A stretch of DNA of 64,000 bases from JAICUF01 sp038250675. Lineage in GTDB: Bacteria; Gemmatimonadota; Gemmatimonadetes; Gemmatimonadales; GWC2-71-9. The translations under genes were made by a program, and so were the position numbers. The notes beneath the pieces are model-generated. The model searched no databases and was not told the DNA's origin. It was given only the letters and a program-made list of their open reading frames with translations. Positions 1 to 9,787 of the stretch are shown piece by piece. Location of the stretch: assembly GCA_038250675.1 (NCBI GenBank), contig JBBSCB010000001.1:62001-126000 (forward strand), read 5' to 3'. Numbering within the stretch: the first letter of the stretch is position 1; every line of letters starts with the position of its first letter.

Positions 1-397
1 GGTCCCACGGCAGCACGTTGGCAAAGAGGTTGCCGCCATGGCCTTCGTTGACCACGAAGCTGCGGGCCCCGGCCAGCCGCGCACCCGCGATCGTCGCGTT
101 AACCTCTTTCGTCAGGAGCAGCCGGAACCGGTCCCAGTAGTCCGGGCTGGTCAGCGTCTTGTAGTGCTCGCCTTCGTTGCCCGCGATCACCTCGTGGATG
201 TCCACCGCGCTGCCCATGCCCTCCATGTCCGGCACGATGAAGACGCGAAAGCCCTTTTCGAACGGCACCTGTTTCGCCCGGAACAGCTCCGTCCGCGCGC
301 GCTGCGCCGCGGTGGGCGCCGCCTGGGACTGCGCCTCCGCCCGCGCGGCACCGATTGCCGCCACCGCCGCCACTCCCAGCACCATCCGTCGCATCAT
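1..397 (-). CDS. Secreted M55-family D-aminopeptidase-like protein (5' part only; C-terminus lies outside the window)
   Basis: The frame reads leftward off the window edge, so only about 132 N-terminal residues are visible. A signal peptide (MRRMVLGVAAVAAIGA..., cleavage probably after AEA) precedes a mature part starting near residue 24. It contains VFIVPDMEGMGS, EVNATIAGARLAGA and VVNEGHGGNLF, the pattern of M55 (DppA-type) zinc D-aminopeptidases, in which the DxEG motif and the later His supply metal ligands. The usual substrates are D-Ala-containing peptides from cell-wall turnover; export suggests a periplasmic role. GGAGGA lies 3 nt before the ATG at 397 and 6 nt before a second in-frame ATG at 394, so the second may be the true start. 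The family assignment is fairly firm; the substrate is inferred. Confidence 0.8.
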   Translation of the reverse strand, partial: MMRRMVLGVAAVAAIGAARAEAQSQAAPTAAQRARTELFRAKQVPFEKGFRVFIVPDMEGMGSAVDIHEVIAGNEGEHYKTLTSPDYWDRFRLLLTKEVNATIAGARLAGARSFVVNEGHGGNLFANVLPWD

Positions 398-417
398 GAC
401 TCCTCCGTTGCCGCCGT

Positions 418-1866
418 TTAGCCCTCAGCCCCGAGCACCAGCAGTCTGATCTCGGTCATTTCCTCGATCGCGTAGTGCACCCCCTCGCGCCCGCTGCCCG
501 ATTGCTTGACACCACCGTACGGCATGTGGTCCACCCGGAACCCGGACACGTCGTTGATGATCAGGCCTCCGACCTCGATGCGCTCGAACGCCCGGAGGAT
601 GCGCCGCACGTCATTGGTGAAGAGCCCGGCCTGCAGCCCGTAGGGCGAGGCGTTGACCGTCGCCAGCACCTCGTCAAAATCGCGGTAGCGCCGGATCGTG
701 GTCACCGGGCCGAAGACCTCCTCGCAGTTGACCTTCATGTCGCTCGATGTGTCCAGCACCACCGTGGGGGTCAGCACGGCGCCGGTCCGCCGCCCGCCGG
801 TCGCCACCCGCGCCCCCGCCTTCACCGCATCGCTCACCCACGACTCGGCGCGGATCGCGTTGGCCTCGTCGATCATCGGCCCCACGTCGGTCCGCTCGTC
901 GAGCGGATCGCCGGTGCGAAGCGCCTCCACCGCCGGAATGAACCGCTCGATGAACGCGTCGTAGACCTGCTCGTGCACCAGGATGCGCTGCGTCGAGATG
1001 CAGGACTGGCCGGCGTAGACGTAGCCGCCGTAGACGCACCGCTTCACGGCGCGGTCCAGATCGGCATCCGGCTCGATCACCGCGGCGGCGTTGCCACCGA
1101 GCTCGAGCGCGACGCGCTTCATCGGCGCCCGCTGCCGGATCATCCAGCCCACCCGCGCCGACCCGGTGAACGTGATCATCCGGATCCGCGGGTCATCCAG
1201 CAGCGGCGCCGCATCGTCGTTGCTGCACGGCACGACGGAGATGGCGCCCGCCGGGTAGCCGGCGCCCGCGATGATCTCGGCCAGCAGCAGCGTCGACAGC
1301 GGGTCCTGCGGCGGCGGCTTCAGCACCATGGTGGCGCCGCACGCGATGGCGGGCGAGAGCTTGTGGGCGGCGAGCAGCGGCGGATAGTTGAACGGCGTGA
1401 TCGCCGCGATCGGCGCCAGTGGAAACCGGCGCGTGATGCCCCAGCGCCCGTCGCCGTGCGGCATCAGGTCCAGCGGCATCACCGCCCCGCCGATTCGCTT
1501 GGCCTCCTCCGATCCCTGCCGAAACACGAAGAGCGTCCGGTCGATCTCGGTCCGCGCCGCGGACACCGGCTTGCCGGCTTCCCCCGCGAGCAGACGGGCA
1601 ACCTCCTCCCGCCGGTCGGTCAGCGTCGCGGCGATCCGGTCGAGGACGGCCGCGCGCGCGTGCGTCGGCATCGCCGCCGCCGCCGGGGCCGCCGCCGCCG
1701 CCGCGTCGATGGCGGCCACGACGTCCGCCCGGGTGGCGACCGCCGCGCGCCCGACGATCTCCCCCGAGAAAGGGCTCCTGATCTCCGCAGTATCGGCGCT
1801 GGCGCGCAGTTCGCCGCCCAGGAGGAACGGAAAGGTGCGGATCGGGATGGATGCGGTGTCTGGCAT
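418..1866 (-). CDS. NAD(P)-dependent aldehyde dehydrogenase
   Basis: This 482-residue protein has the full length and fold signature of the ALDH superfamily, which oxidises aldehydes to carboxylic acids. ITPFNYP carries the catalytic Asn (160), FTGSARVG is the nucleotide-binding turn, ELGG carries the general-base Glu (255) and GQSCIS the nucleophilic Cys (289). The C-terminal MPYGGVKQSGSGREG is also typical. The start at 1866 (MPDTASIPIR) is chosen because the frame further upstream runs antisense to the divergent regulator and shows no conservation. It is likely cytoplasmic. Resemblance is greatest to lactaldehyde, succinate-semialdehyde and non-phosphorylating glyceraldehyde-3-phosphate dehydrogenase types; the substrate cannot be decided from sequence. 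It lies just downstream of the M55 peptidase start on the same strand and is divergent from the ArsR-type regulator. Confidence 0.9.
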   Translation of the reverse strand: MPDTASIPIRTFPFLLGGELRASADTAEIRSPFSGEIVGRAAVATRADVVAAIDAAAAAAPAAAAMPTHARAAVLDRIAATLTDRREEVARLLAGEAGKPVSAARTEIDRTLFVFRQGSEEAKRIGGAVMPLDLMPHGDGRWGITRRFPLAPIAAITPFNYPPLLAAHKLSPAIACGATMVLKPPPQDPLSTLLLAEIIAGAGYPAGAISVVPCSNDDAAPLLDDPRIRMITFTGSARVGWMIRQRAPMKRVALELGGNAAAVIEPDADLDRAVKRCVYGGYVYAGQSCISTQRILVHEQVYDAFIERFIPAVEALRTGDPLDERTDVGPMIDEANAIRAESWVSDAVKAGARVATGGRRTGAVLTPTVVLDTSSDMKVNCEEVFGPVTTIRRYRDFDEVLATVNASPYGLQAGLFTNDVRRILRAFERIEVGGLIINDVSGFRVDHMPYGGVKQSGSGREGVHYAIEEMTEIRLLVLGAEG

Positions 1867-2013
1867 CGTGACGGGCTCGGCGATCGGATTGCGGGGCCGC
1901 GGATCTTCGCGGCGAGGCGGCAAGACCGCAACATATGACCGGCAGACCCGAGCGGCTAGGGCGCCGCACGGAGATTCGGCACTCGTGCGCCTCCGCAACC
2001 GGGCATCCCACAC

Positions 2014-2066
2014 TTGCGGCCGGGCTACGAATGTAGTATCATTATATCCGGATATACGGATGATAC
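2014..2066 (+). promoter_or_regulatory. Promoter and palindromic operator of the ArsR-methyltransferase/ahcY operon
   Basis: TTGCGG (2014-2019) and TATCAT (2037-2042) are separated by exactly 17 nt and make a credible sigma-70-type promoter. Overlapping and following the -10 is a nested inverted repeat: outer arms GTATCAT (2036-2042) and ATGATAC (2060-2066), enclosing the perfect 14-bp palindrome TATATCCGGATATA (2043-2056). A bound dimer here would cover the -10 and the transcription start, as expected for an ArsR-family repressor autoregulating its operon. The operator assignment is inference from position and symmetry. Confidence 0.65.
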
Positions 2067-2070
2067 ACCT

Positions 2071-3000
2071 GTGACGGTACTCGATCGCCTCGATGCGTTG
2101 GCGGATCCCACCCGGAGCCGCCTGCTCCTGGTGCTCGATCGCCACGAGCTGGCGGTGACCGAGCTGTGCGCCGTCGTCCAACTGCCCCAGTCCACCGTCA
2201 GCCGGCATCTTCGCATTCTGAGCGATGCCGGCTGGGTCGCCTCCCGGGCCGACGGCACCAGCCGCCAGTACCGCCTCGCGGCCCCGCTGGAACCCGCGGC
2301 CCGTCGGCTCTGGCAGGTGGTCAGGGAGGAGCTGGCCGATTCTGCCCAAGCGACACAGGACGCCGCCCGGGTCAGGAGCGTGCTGACCCGGCGGCAGACG
2401 GCATCGCGCGAGTTCTTCTCCACGGCCGCCGGCCAGTGGGACGGGCTTCGCGCGGAGCTGTTCGGGAGTCGCACAGACGTCGCCGCCCTCCCGGCGCTGC
2501 TGGACGAGAGTTGGACGGTGGGAGACCTGGGCTGCGGCACCGGACACCTGACGCAGGCGCTTGCCCCGTTCGTGCGGCGCGTCGTGGGGGTCGATGCCTC
2601 GAAGGCCATGCTGGCCGTCGCCCGGCGGCGGCTCGACGGCAGCGCCAACGTCGAGCTCCGCGCCGGTGAGCTCGAGTCGCTTCCGGTCGAGGACCAGGAG
2701 CTGGATGCCGCCGTGATGTACCTTGTGCTTCACTACGTGGCCGAGCCGGTGGCGGCGCTGACCGAGGTGCGGCGGACGCTGAAGCCAGGCTGCCGGGTGC
2801 TGGTGGTGGACATGATGCCGCACGATCGCGCGGAGTACCGCCGGCAGATGGGCCACGTGTGGCAAGGTTTTTCCGCCGATACATTGGGCGGGTGGGTTAC
2901 GGATGCGGGGCTCGGGGGCTTTCGCTATCTCGCCCTCCCGCCCGATACGACCGCGAAGGGACCGGCATTGTTCGCGGCTACGGCCAGACGCGATGCATGA
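2071..3000 (+). CDS. ArsR-family transcriptional regulator fused to a SAM-dependent methyltransferase domain (SahR-like)
   Basis: The 309-residue protein has two parts. Residues about 5-75 form a winged helix-turn-helix of the ArsR type (ALADPTRSRLL; LPQSTVSRHLRILSDAGWV). Residues about 145-260 form a class I methyltransferase fold with motif I GDLGCGTGHL near residue 150. The GTG start at 2071 places the HTH at the N-terminus; the frame further upstream would translate through the operator. ArsR-methyltransferase fusions beside ahcY are known in other bacteria as SahR-type regulators that respond to S-adenosylhomocysteine. The gene lies 48 nt before ahcY on the same strand, so the natural reading is a repressor that binds SAH in its methyltransferase-like domain and controls SAH removal. 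Whether the domain still methylates anything is unknown. Only about 4 nt separate the operator arm and the start codon. Confidence 0.82.
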   Translation: MTVLDRLDALADPTRSRLLLVLDRHELAVTELCAVVQLPQSTVSRHLRILSDAGWVASRADGTSRQYRLAAPLEPAARRLWQVVREELADSAQATQDAARVRSVLTRRQTASREFFSTAAGQWDGLRAELFGSRTDVAALPALLDESWTVGDLGCGTGHLTQALAPFVRRVVGVDASKAMLAVARRRLDGSANVELRAGELESLPVEDQELDAAVMYLVLHYVAEPVAALTEVRRTLKPGCRVLVVDMMPHDRAEYRRQMGHVWQGFSADTLGGWVTDAGLGGFRYLALPPDTTAKGPALFAATARRDA

Positions 3001-3048
3001 TCAGCCGGCGGCGATCGACCGCCGGCCACACCAACGAGGAGCTGACAG

Positions 3049-4527
<1,479 letters not shown>

Positions 4528-4550
4528 CGCAGGTCCGCATCGCAGGTGAA

Positions 4551-4582
4551 GGGGGGCGGCCATCCGGCCGCCCCCCTTTTTT
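4551..4582 (+). terminator. Rho-independent terminator of the ahcY operon
   Basis: GGGGGGCGGCC (4551-4561) pairs perfectly with GGCCGCCCCCC (4566-4576) around a 4-nt loop, ATCC, and is followed directly by six T (4577-4582). It lies 23 nt after the ahcY stop codon. This is the most canonical terminator in the window. Confidence 0.95.
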
Positions 4583-4676
4583 CATTCAAGCCGATCGTGC
4601 CGACGGGCGGCTGGCCCCCGCCGAAGATTCCCGCCATCTTGTCTGACGATGAATCCCCCGATCCCTCCCCGTGCAA

Positions 4677-6536
4677 ATGTCTGACGGCGCGCCGCCGGCA
4701 TCCGGAGTCTCCGAGGCCGGCGAGCCGGAATTCGCCGGCTGGGGCACCGCCGAGGTGGTGCGCGAGCTGCCCGAGCCGGAGCGGGTCACCCGGCTCGATC
4801 AGCCCTCACGCCACCTGCTGGGCACCTGGCGCGCCACCGCCATCTGCGGCAACGACATCACGTCGAGCGTGTTGTACGTGTCGGCCCTCGCGGCGGCGCA
4901 GGCGGGCGTGCTGGCGCCGCTGGTGCTGGTCATCGTGGCAGCGGTGCTGTACTTGTATCGCCTCATCTACGCCGAGGTCGGCAGCGCGCTGCCGCTGAAC
5001 GGCGGCACGTACACCGTGCTCCTCAACACCACCAACAAGCGGCTCGCGGCTGGGGCCGCCTGCCTCACTCTGCTCTCCTACATTGCCACGGCCGTCATCA
5101 GCGCCAACGAGGCGATGCACTACCTGCATCATCTCCTGGCCGGGCTCGACATCACGGCGGCCACGATCGGGCTGCTGGCGGCATTCGCGCTCCTGAGCAT
5201 CATCGGCATCAGCGAGTCGGGCTCCGTCGCGCTCGGCATCTTCCTGCTGCACATGGTGACGCTCACCGTCCTGTGCGCCGCCGCGATCTTCACCGTGGTG
5301 CGGGACCCGGCGCTGCTGCACACGGCGCGCACCATGCCGCCGCCCGGCGGGTTTGTGCACGCCCTCTTCTTCGGGTTTGCGGCCGCGATGCTGGGGATCA
5401 GCGGCTTCGAGAGCTCGGCCAATTTCATCGAGGAGCAGCGCCCCGGGGTCTTCCCGCGGACCCTCCGCAACATGTGGATCGCGGTGGCCGTCTTCAATCC
5501 GCTCATCAGCCTGCTGTCGCTGGGACTGCTGCCGCTGGCGGAGATCCGCGCGGTGCCGCCGGACCTGCTGGCCATCATGGGTACACGATCGGCCGGCGCC
5601 TGGCTGGGGTGGTGGGTGAGCGTGGACGCCGTGCTGGTGCTCTCGGGCGCGGTGCTGACCAGCTACGTCGGCGTCACCGGTCTCGTGCGCCGGATGACGC
5701 TGGATCGCTGCCTGCCCCAGTTCCTGCTCCACGAAAACCGGTGGCGCGAAACCAACCACTGGATCACCATCAGCTTCTTCCTCCTGTGCACTTCGATTCT
5801 CCTGATCACGCAGGGCAACCTGGCGCGGCTCGCCGGCGTCTACACGCTTTCGTTCCTCAGCGTGATGGCGCTCTTCGCGATCGGCAACCTGCTGCTCAAG
5901 CACTCGCGCGGACGGCTCCCGCGGTCGGTGCGTGCCAGCCGGGTGGCGGTGGTCGTGGCGCTGCTGGGCGTCGTGGTGGGGCTGGTGGGCAACGTGCTGC
6001 TGGATCCGGGCAACGTGCGGATCTTCCTCATCTACCTGTCCATCGCGCTGGGGGGCGTGGGCATCATGCTGGGCCGGGTCACGCTGCTCCGCCTCGCGCT
6101 CAAGGGGTCGCGCGCCATCGTGGAACGCGCGCTCCGCGCCAATGAGTGGATCCGTGCCACCGTGGTGCGGCATATGGAGGCGATCAACGCGCTCGCCGTC
6201 GTGTACTTCAGCAAGGGTGATGACCTCGACATCCTGAATCGCGCCGCCCGCTACGTGCTGGAAAACGAGCAGACCAATCAGATGAAGGTGGTGCACGTCT
6301 ACGAGCACGAGCACGACATCCCGAAGGACCTGGCCCAGCAGCTCCAGACGATCGATGCCCGCTACCCTCACCTGCGAATCGACTTCCTCCTGGTCCGCGG
6401 CACCTTCGGGCCGATCGTGATCGAGCAGCTCTCCCGCTATCTGGGCGTGCCCAAGAATCTCATGTTCATCGGCACGCCCGGCGACCACTTTCCCCACCGC
6501 ATCGAGGATCTGGGCGGCGTGCGCGTCATTCTGTGA
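4677..6536 (+). CDS. APC-superfamily amino acid permease with a large C-terminal cytoplasmic domain
   Basis: About 619 residues. A hydrophilic N-terminal tail of about 55 residues is followed by roughly twelve hydrophobic segments (from about residue 55 to about 480) with the APC pattern, including ALPLNGGTYTVLLN in the first transmembrane region and FFGFAAAMLGISGFESSANF later, the glycine-rich substrate region. The last 150 or so residues are hydrophilic with alternating beta and helix character (ALAVVYFSKGDDLDILNRA; RIDFLLVRGTF; NLMFIGTPGDHFPHR), reminiscent of a universal-stress-protein-like nucleotide-binding fold. The ATG at 4677 is preferred over a GTG 6 nt upstream; no good Shine-Dalgarno is visible for either. 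The substrate is unknown. Its last 11 nt overlap the convergent GNAT gene. Confidence 0.85.
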   Translation: MSDGAPPASGVSEAGEPEFAGWGTAEVVRELPEPERVTRLDQPSRHLLGTWRATAICGNDITSSVLYVSALAAAQAGVLAPLVLVIVAAVLYLYRLIYAEVGSALPLNGGTYTVLLNTTNKRLAAGAACLTLLSYIATAVISANEAMHYLHHLLAGLDITAATIGLLAAFALLSIIGISESGSVALGIFLLHMVTLTVLCAAAIFTVVRDPALLHTARTMPPPGGFVHALFFGFAAAMLGISGFESSANFIEEQRPGVFPRTLRNMWIAVAVFNPLISLLSLGLLPLAEIRAVPPDLLAIMGTRSAGAWLGWWVSVDAVLVLSGAVLTSYVGVTGLVRRMTLDRCLPQFLLHENRWRETNHWITISFFLLCTSILLITQGNLARLAGVYTLSFLSVMALFAIGNLLLKHSRGRLPRSVRASRVAVVVALLGVVVGLVGNVLLDPGNVRIFLIYLSIALGGVGIMLGRVTLLRLALKGSRAIVERALRANEWIRATVVRHMEAINALAVVYFSKGDDLDILNRAARYVLENEQTNQMKVVHVYEHEHDIPKDLAQQLQTIDARYPHLRIDFLLVRGTFGPIVIEQLSRYLGVPKNLMFIGTPGDHFPHRIEDLGGVRVIL

Positions 6537-7209
6537 GCGGCCGAAGCCACGGGGGCGGCAGGTAGCCCTCCGAGTCTGCCACCTCGCTGTTGACCCACTC
6601 GATCACGGCCGCGTATCCCAGGCTCTCGGGATCGTGGCGGAGATAGTCGCTTACCACCCCGAGCACGTGAAAGCCCCGCCGTAGCTGGAAGCTGAGCGTG
6701 CGGTCGGCCACGTGGCTCCGCAGGATCGCCGTCACGTACTCTTCGGCCGTCATCCGCGCCGCCACCGTGTGATAGTCGCGAAGCCGCGCGCCCGCGCGGA
6801 TGCGCAGCAGGCCCAGGCGGCGCACCAGCGCCTCGCGCGCGGCATAGATCCGCGTGCCCACTCCGCACCCCTGCATGCGGGGATGGACCATGATCTCGGC
6901 GCCGTACAGCGTGCGCCCGTGTACGGGATCGTGGTTGGAAAATGTGCCATGCTCGGTGAAGTCGCGCCAGGAGGTCTCGAGGTCGTAGTCGTCCCAGAGA
7001 ACAACGAGGCTCGCGGCCATCCCGACGACCACGCCGTCGGCCGGGTCCACCGCGACGAACTGCCCCTCGGGAAAGACCCCCAGGTGCGCGGCCAGCTGCG
7101 CCTTGGTCCACGACGGCGCGCCGGGGTAGACGGTGCCGCTCAGCGCAATGACACCGGCGACGTCGGCCGGGGTCGTGGGACGGACGATGACCGCCCCCGG
7201 CGCGCTCAC
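6526..7209 (-). CDS. GNAT-family N-acetyltransferase
   Basis: This 227-residue protein has a GNAT core: an N-terminal beta-alpha segment (VIVRPTTPADVAGVIAL), then the acetyl-CoA pyrophosphate-binding loop in MVHPRMQGCGVGTRIYAAR, which matches the Q/R-x-x-G-x-G/A motif. It is translationally coupled to the nitrilase-like hydrolase upstream: the GTG start shares four bases (GTGA) with that gene's stop. In other bacteria the same two domains occur fused in one protein (the YhcX type of Bacillus), which supports a shared pathway. The 3' end overlaps the convergent permease by 11 nt. The acceptor substrate is unknown. Confidence 0.85.
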   Translation of the reverse strand: MSAPGAVIVRPTTPADVAGVIALSGTVYPGAPSWTKAQLAAHLGVFPEGQFVAVDPADGVVVGMAASLVVLWDDYDLETSWRDFTEHGTFSNHDPVHGRTLYGAEIMVHPRMQGCGVGTRIYAAREALVRRLGLLRIRAGARLRDYHTVAARMTAEEYVTAILRSHVADRTLSFQLRRGFHVLGVVSDYLRHDPESLGYAAVIEWVNSEVADSEGYLPPPWLRPLTE

Positions 7210-8093
7210 AGGCGAACGAGCTCGACTGATTCGGTCACGAGGCGGGTGCGCTCGCTGTCGAGCAGCGGGAGCACGGTACCGGTGGAGCGCGTCTCCAGAA
7301 TGGTCGAGAGGTTGAGTTCTCCGATCACCATCGCCTCCTGGTTGGGGTTGCCCTCCGCCAGAATGCCGTCGCGCGCGAACGGGTAGTCGCTCGGCGTCAG
7401 GATCGACGCCTGCCCGTAGTTGAGGTGGACCGCCGGGACCATCGGCAGCGAGCCGACGGTCGAGGAGTGGACCACGTACATCTGATTCTCGATGGCCCGC
7501 GCGTGCGCGCAGTAGCGGACGCGAAAGAACCCCTGCCGGTCGTCGGTGCAGCTCGGCACCACCAGGAGATGCGCGCCCTTCCGCGCGGCCGCACGCGCCA
7601 CTTCGGGAAACTCCACGTCATAGCAGATGGCCACACCCATCGGCCCGAACGCCGTGTCGAACACCCGGAGCCCGGCCGATGGCGTGACGTCCCACTCCTC
7701 GGTCTCGAACCGGGTCATGTGCATCTTGCCCTGCCAGGAATGGGCGCCGTCGGGCCCGAAGACGTACGAGATGTTGTGCACCGTGCCGGCCTCGGCTCCG
7801 GCCACCGGAATCGTGCCCGCCACGATGTACAGCCCGTGCGTGCGGGCGAGCCCCGAGATCATTTCGACGAAGCGCGGTGCCTGACGGGCCAGATCGCGAA
7901 TCTGCTCGCGCATCGGGCGGCGCACGTCGCCGAGGGTAAGAAGCTGGACGGTGAAATATTCGGGAAAGACGAGCAACTGACAATGGTAATCGGCCGCGGT
8001 TTCGATCAGGGCGGTCACCTGGTCACGGAATTCGTCCCAGGCGCGGATCGGCCGGATGAGATATTGGAGGGTGGCGACGCGGATGCGGTCCAT
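7206..8093 (-). CDS. Carbon-nitrogen hydrolase (nitrilase superfamily)
   Basis: At 295 residues this is a complete single-domain nitrilase-superfamily enzyme, which hydrolyses amide or nitrile bonds in small molecules. The Glu-Lys-Cys triad is visible: Glu45 in FPEYFT, Lys123 in GKMHMTRFE and Cys157 in CYDVEFPE. The ATG at 8093 (MDRIRVATLQY) is preferred because GGGAG lies 8 nt upstream and the superfamily's first beta strand begins there. The stop overlaps the GNAT start (GTGA), so the two are almost certainly co-translated. Closest family resemblance is to the nitrilase half of GNAT-nitrilase fusion proteins; the substrate is unknown. Confidence 0.92.
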   Translation of the reverse strand: MDRIRVATLQYLIRPIRAWDEFRDQVTALIETAADYHCQLLVFPEYFTVQLLTLGDVRRPMREQIRDLARQAPRFVEMISGLARTHGLYIVAGTIPVAGAEAGTVHNISYVFGPDGAHSWQGKMHMTRFETEEWDVTPSAGLRVFDTAFGPMGVAICYDVEFPEVARAAARKGAHLLVVPSCTDDRQGFFRVRYCAHARAIENQMYVVHSSTVGSLPMVPAVHLNYGQASILTPSDYPFARDGILAEGNPNQEAMVIGELNLSTILETRSTGTVLPLLDSERTRLVTESVELVRL

Positions 8094-8172
8094 CAGCTGC
8101 TCCCGTTGCGGTGGGGCGTGCCGCCGATCGGCAGCGCGATCTGTCCATCGCAAGGTAATCCCACCCCGACGC

Positions 8173-9210
8173 TCAGGCCGCCTGGAGACGCTCCAGCCGG
8201 GAGTCCACGTCCGCTACGTCGGCCCGCGCGCCGAGCTGCGCAAAGAGCCGGGACGCCGCATCGAACTCCGCACGCGCCTCGATCAACCGGCCGCGCTGGC
8301 GGTGAAGCTCGCCCAGCTCCCGCCGCGCCTCCGCCTCGCTCAGCGGACATGCGGTACTCACCGCCAACTCGATGGCCGACCGCAGCCGCGACTCAGCCAG
8401 GGCCGGCCGTCGCGTCTCGCGAAATACGACGCCGAGTATGCGCGTGGCGTCCGCCTTGTCGCGTCGCGCGTCGAGGTGGTCGAACACCGCCAGCGCGCGC
8501 TCGGCATCCTGCCGCGCGTCGTCCCAGCGGTCGAGGGCCAGGTGGACCTCGGCCTGATTGAGCCGGCAGAGCGCCTCGAGATGACGGTCGCCCAGCATGA
8601 CCGCGGTACCCATCGCACGCCGGTACTGCCGGTACGCCTCCTCCCACTGACCCCGATCGGCCGCGACCATGCCGAGATTGTGGTAGGCCACGGCCGCCGC
8701 GCGGCAGTCGCCCTGCGCCTCGGCCGCTTCCGCCGCCTTCGCATAGTGCGCCGCGGCCTCCGCCCACTCGCCGCGCACGTTGTGCAGGATGCCCAGGTTG
8801 TGCTCCACCTTGCGCACCACCGAGGGCTCGCGGACGAGCTGGAGCGCCTGCTCGTAGAGTTCCTGCGCGTCATCATGCCGCCCGGCCTCGAATGCAAAGC
8901 TGCCCAGCGCGTTCAACGCCTCCGCCGCGACGACCGGCGCCCCGCCCTCGAGTGCCACGGCGACCGCGCGCTCGCCGTAATCGCGGGCCGCGTCCGGCTC
9001 GGCCCGGAGGTGGTGCAGCAGCGCGACGTGCCGCAACGCCTCGCTCAGCACTGCGGCATCGCGCGGGCCGGCGCACTCGATGGCGGCGGCGTAGAGGTCG
9101 AGCGCCTCGGACAATCGCCCATGCCGCTCGTGCTCGACGCCGCCCCGCACCAGCTCACGCGGTGACCGGACCGGTGGGGGAACGGCCGGGCCTGCAGGGT
9201 GGGTGGTCAC
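8173..9210 (-). CDS. Tetratricopeptide-repeat protein
   Basis: About 345 residues made of helix pairs with TPR spacing; repeats are visible from about residue 25 onward (ALRHVALLHHLRAEPDAARD; ALNALGSFAFEAGRHDDA; VEHNLGILHNVRGEWAEAA; AYHNLGMVAADRGQWEEAYR; CRLNQAEVHLALDRWDDA). It resembles the Rapap/MalT class of TPR scaffolds but has no attached catalytic or DNA-binding domain and no signal peptide. The GTG at 9210 is chosen because it lies 4 nt after the stop of the upstream lipoprotein gene; longer frames would run into that gene. The two genes appear to be an operon. The partner is unknown. Confidence 0.75.
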   Translation of the reverse strand: MTTHPAGPAVPPPVRSPRELVRGGVEHERHGRLSEALDLYAAAIECAGPRDAAVLSEALRHVALLHHLRAEPDAARDYGERAVAVALEGGAPVVAAEALNALGSFAFEAGRHDDAQELYEQALQLVREPSVVRKVEHNLGILHNVRGEWAEAAAHYAKAAEAAEAQGDCRAAAVAYHNLGMVAADRGQWEEAYRQYRRAMGTAVMLGDRHLEALCRLNQAEVHLALDRWDDARQDAERALAVFDHLDARRDKADATRILGVVFRETRRPALAESRLRSAIELAVSTACPLSEAEARRELGELHRQRGRLIEARAEFDAASRLFAQLGARADVADVDSRLERLQAA

Positions 9211-9214
9211 GGGA

Positions 9215-9787
9215 TCAATAGCTGACCGCGTACCGTGAGAAGTGCGATGTCTTGCCTTCCACGGCCATCGTGAGCAGATCATCGAGTCGGCCGACGAGCG
9301 ACAGCACGCGTGGCAGTCCGGTCACGGGATCCACGGTGTCCGTCACATACACCATCACCTTGCGCCGACCCGACTTGCCATCGCATCCCTTGTACTTGAG
9401 ACTGAGCCTGACCGGGGCGAGAAAGACGACGGTGCCCAGCCCATCCACCGGTGTGAACAGCACGGAGTGGAAGGCCGCACTGGGCGTCTGCATCTCGAAC
9501 CTGCGGGTGACGCCCGGCAGGACCGCGCCCTTGGGGATCCGCAATTCGGCGTAGCCGATGCGGAACTTGCCGCCATGACTGGTAACGGAGAAGGTGTCCA
9601 CCTGCGTGGGCTCGGGGACGCACGGGACAAGTTCGCCGCCGGTCGCCGACAGGATCGCAGGTGGAACCACGGACGGAGTGTCCCGCTTGAACGCCGCATC
9701 GGCGGGGCCGGTCGCATCGCCGCAGGCGAAACCACCCGACAGCAACAGGGCCAGCGCGATGACACGGAGCGAATTGCCCGTACGCAT
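9215..9787 (-). CDS. Predicted lipoprotein of unknown function with a ZU5-like beta-sandwich
   Basis: A 190-residue protein starting MRTGNSLRVIALALLLSGGFAC, a signal peptide with a lipobox (SGGFAC) placing Cys near residue 22. GGAGGAG precedes the ATG by 5 nt. The mature part contains HGGKFRIGYAELRIPKGAV, the opening typical of ZU5-like beta-sandwich proteins in which a GG...L.IP.GAL pattern precedes a run of strands, and ends SHFSRYAVSY. It would be anchored in a periplasm-facing membrane. It precedes the TPR gene by 4 nt. No specific function can be named. Confidence 0.7.
   Translation of the reverse strand: MRTGNSLRVIALALLLSGGFACGDATGPADAAFKRDTPSVVPPAILSATGGELVPCVPEPTQVDTFSVTSHGGKFRIGYAELRIPKGAVLPGVTRRFEMQTPSAAFHSVLFTPVDGLGTVVFLAPVRLSLKYKGCDGKSGRRKVMVYVTDTVDPVTGLPRVLSLVGRLDDLLTMAVEGKTSHFSRYAVSY

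Noticed and set aside
1867..2865. Extension of the aldehyde dehydrogenase frame upstream to 2865
   Set aside because: It would run antisense through the whole ArsR-methyltransferase gene; the enzyme is complete from 1866.
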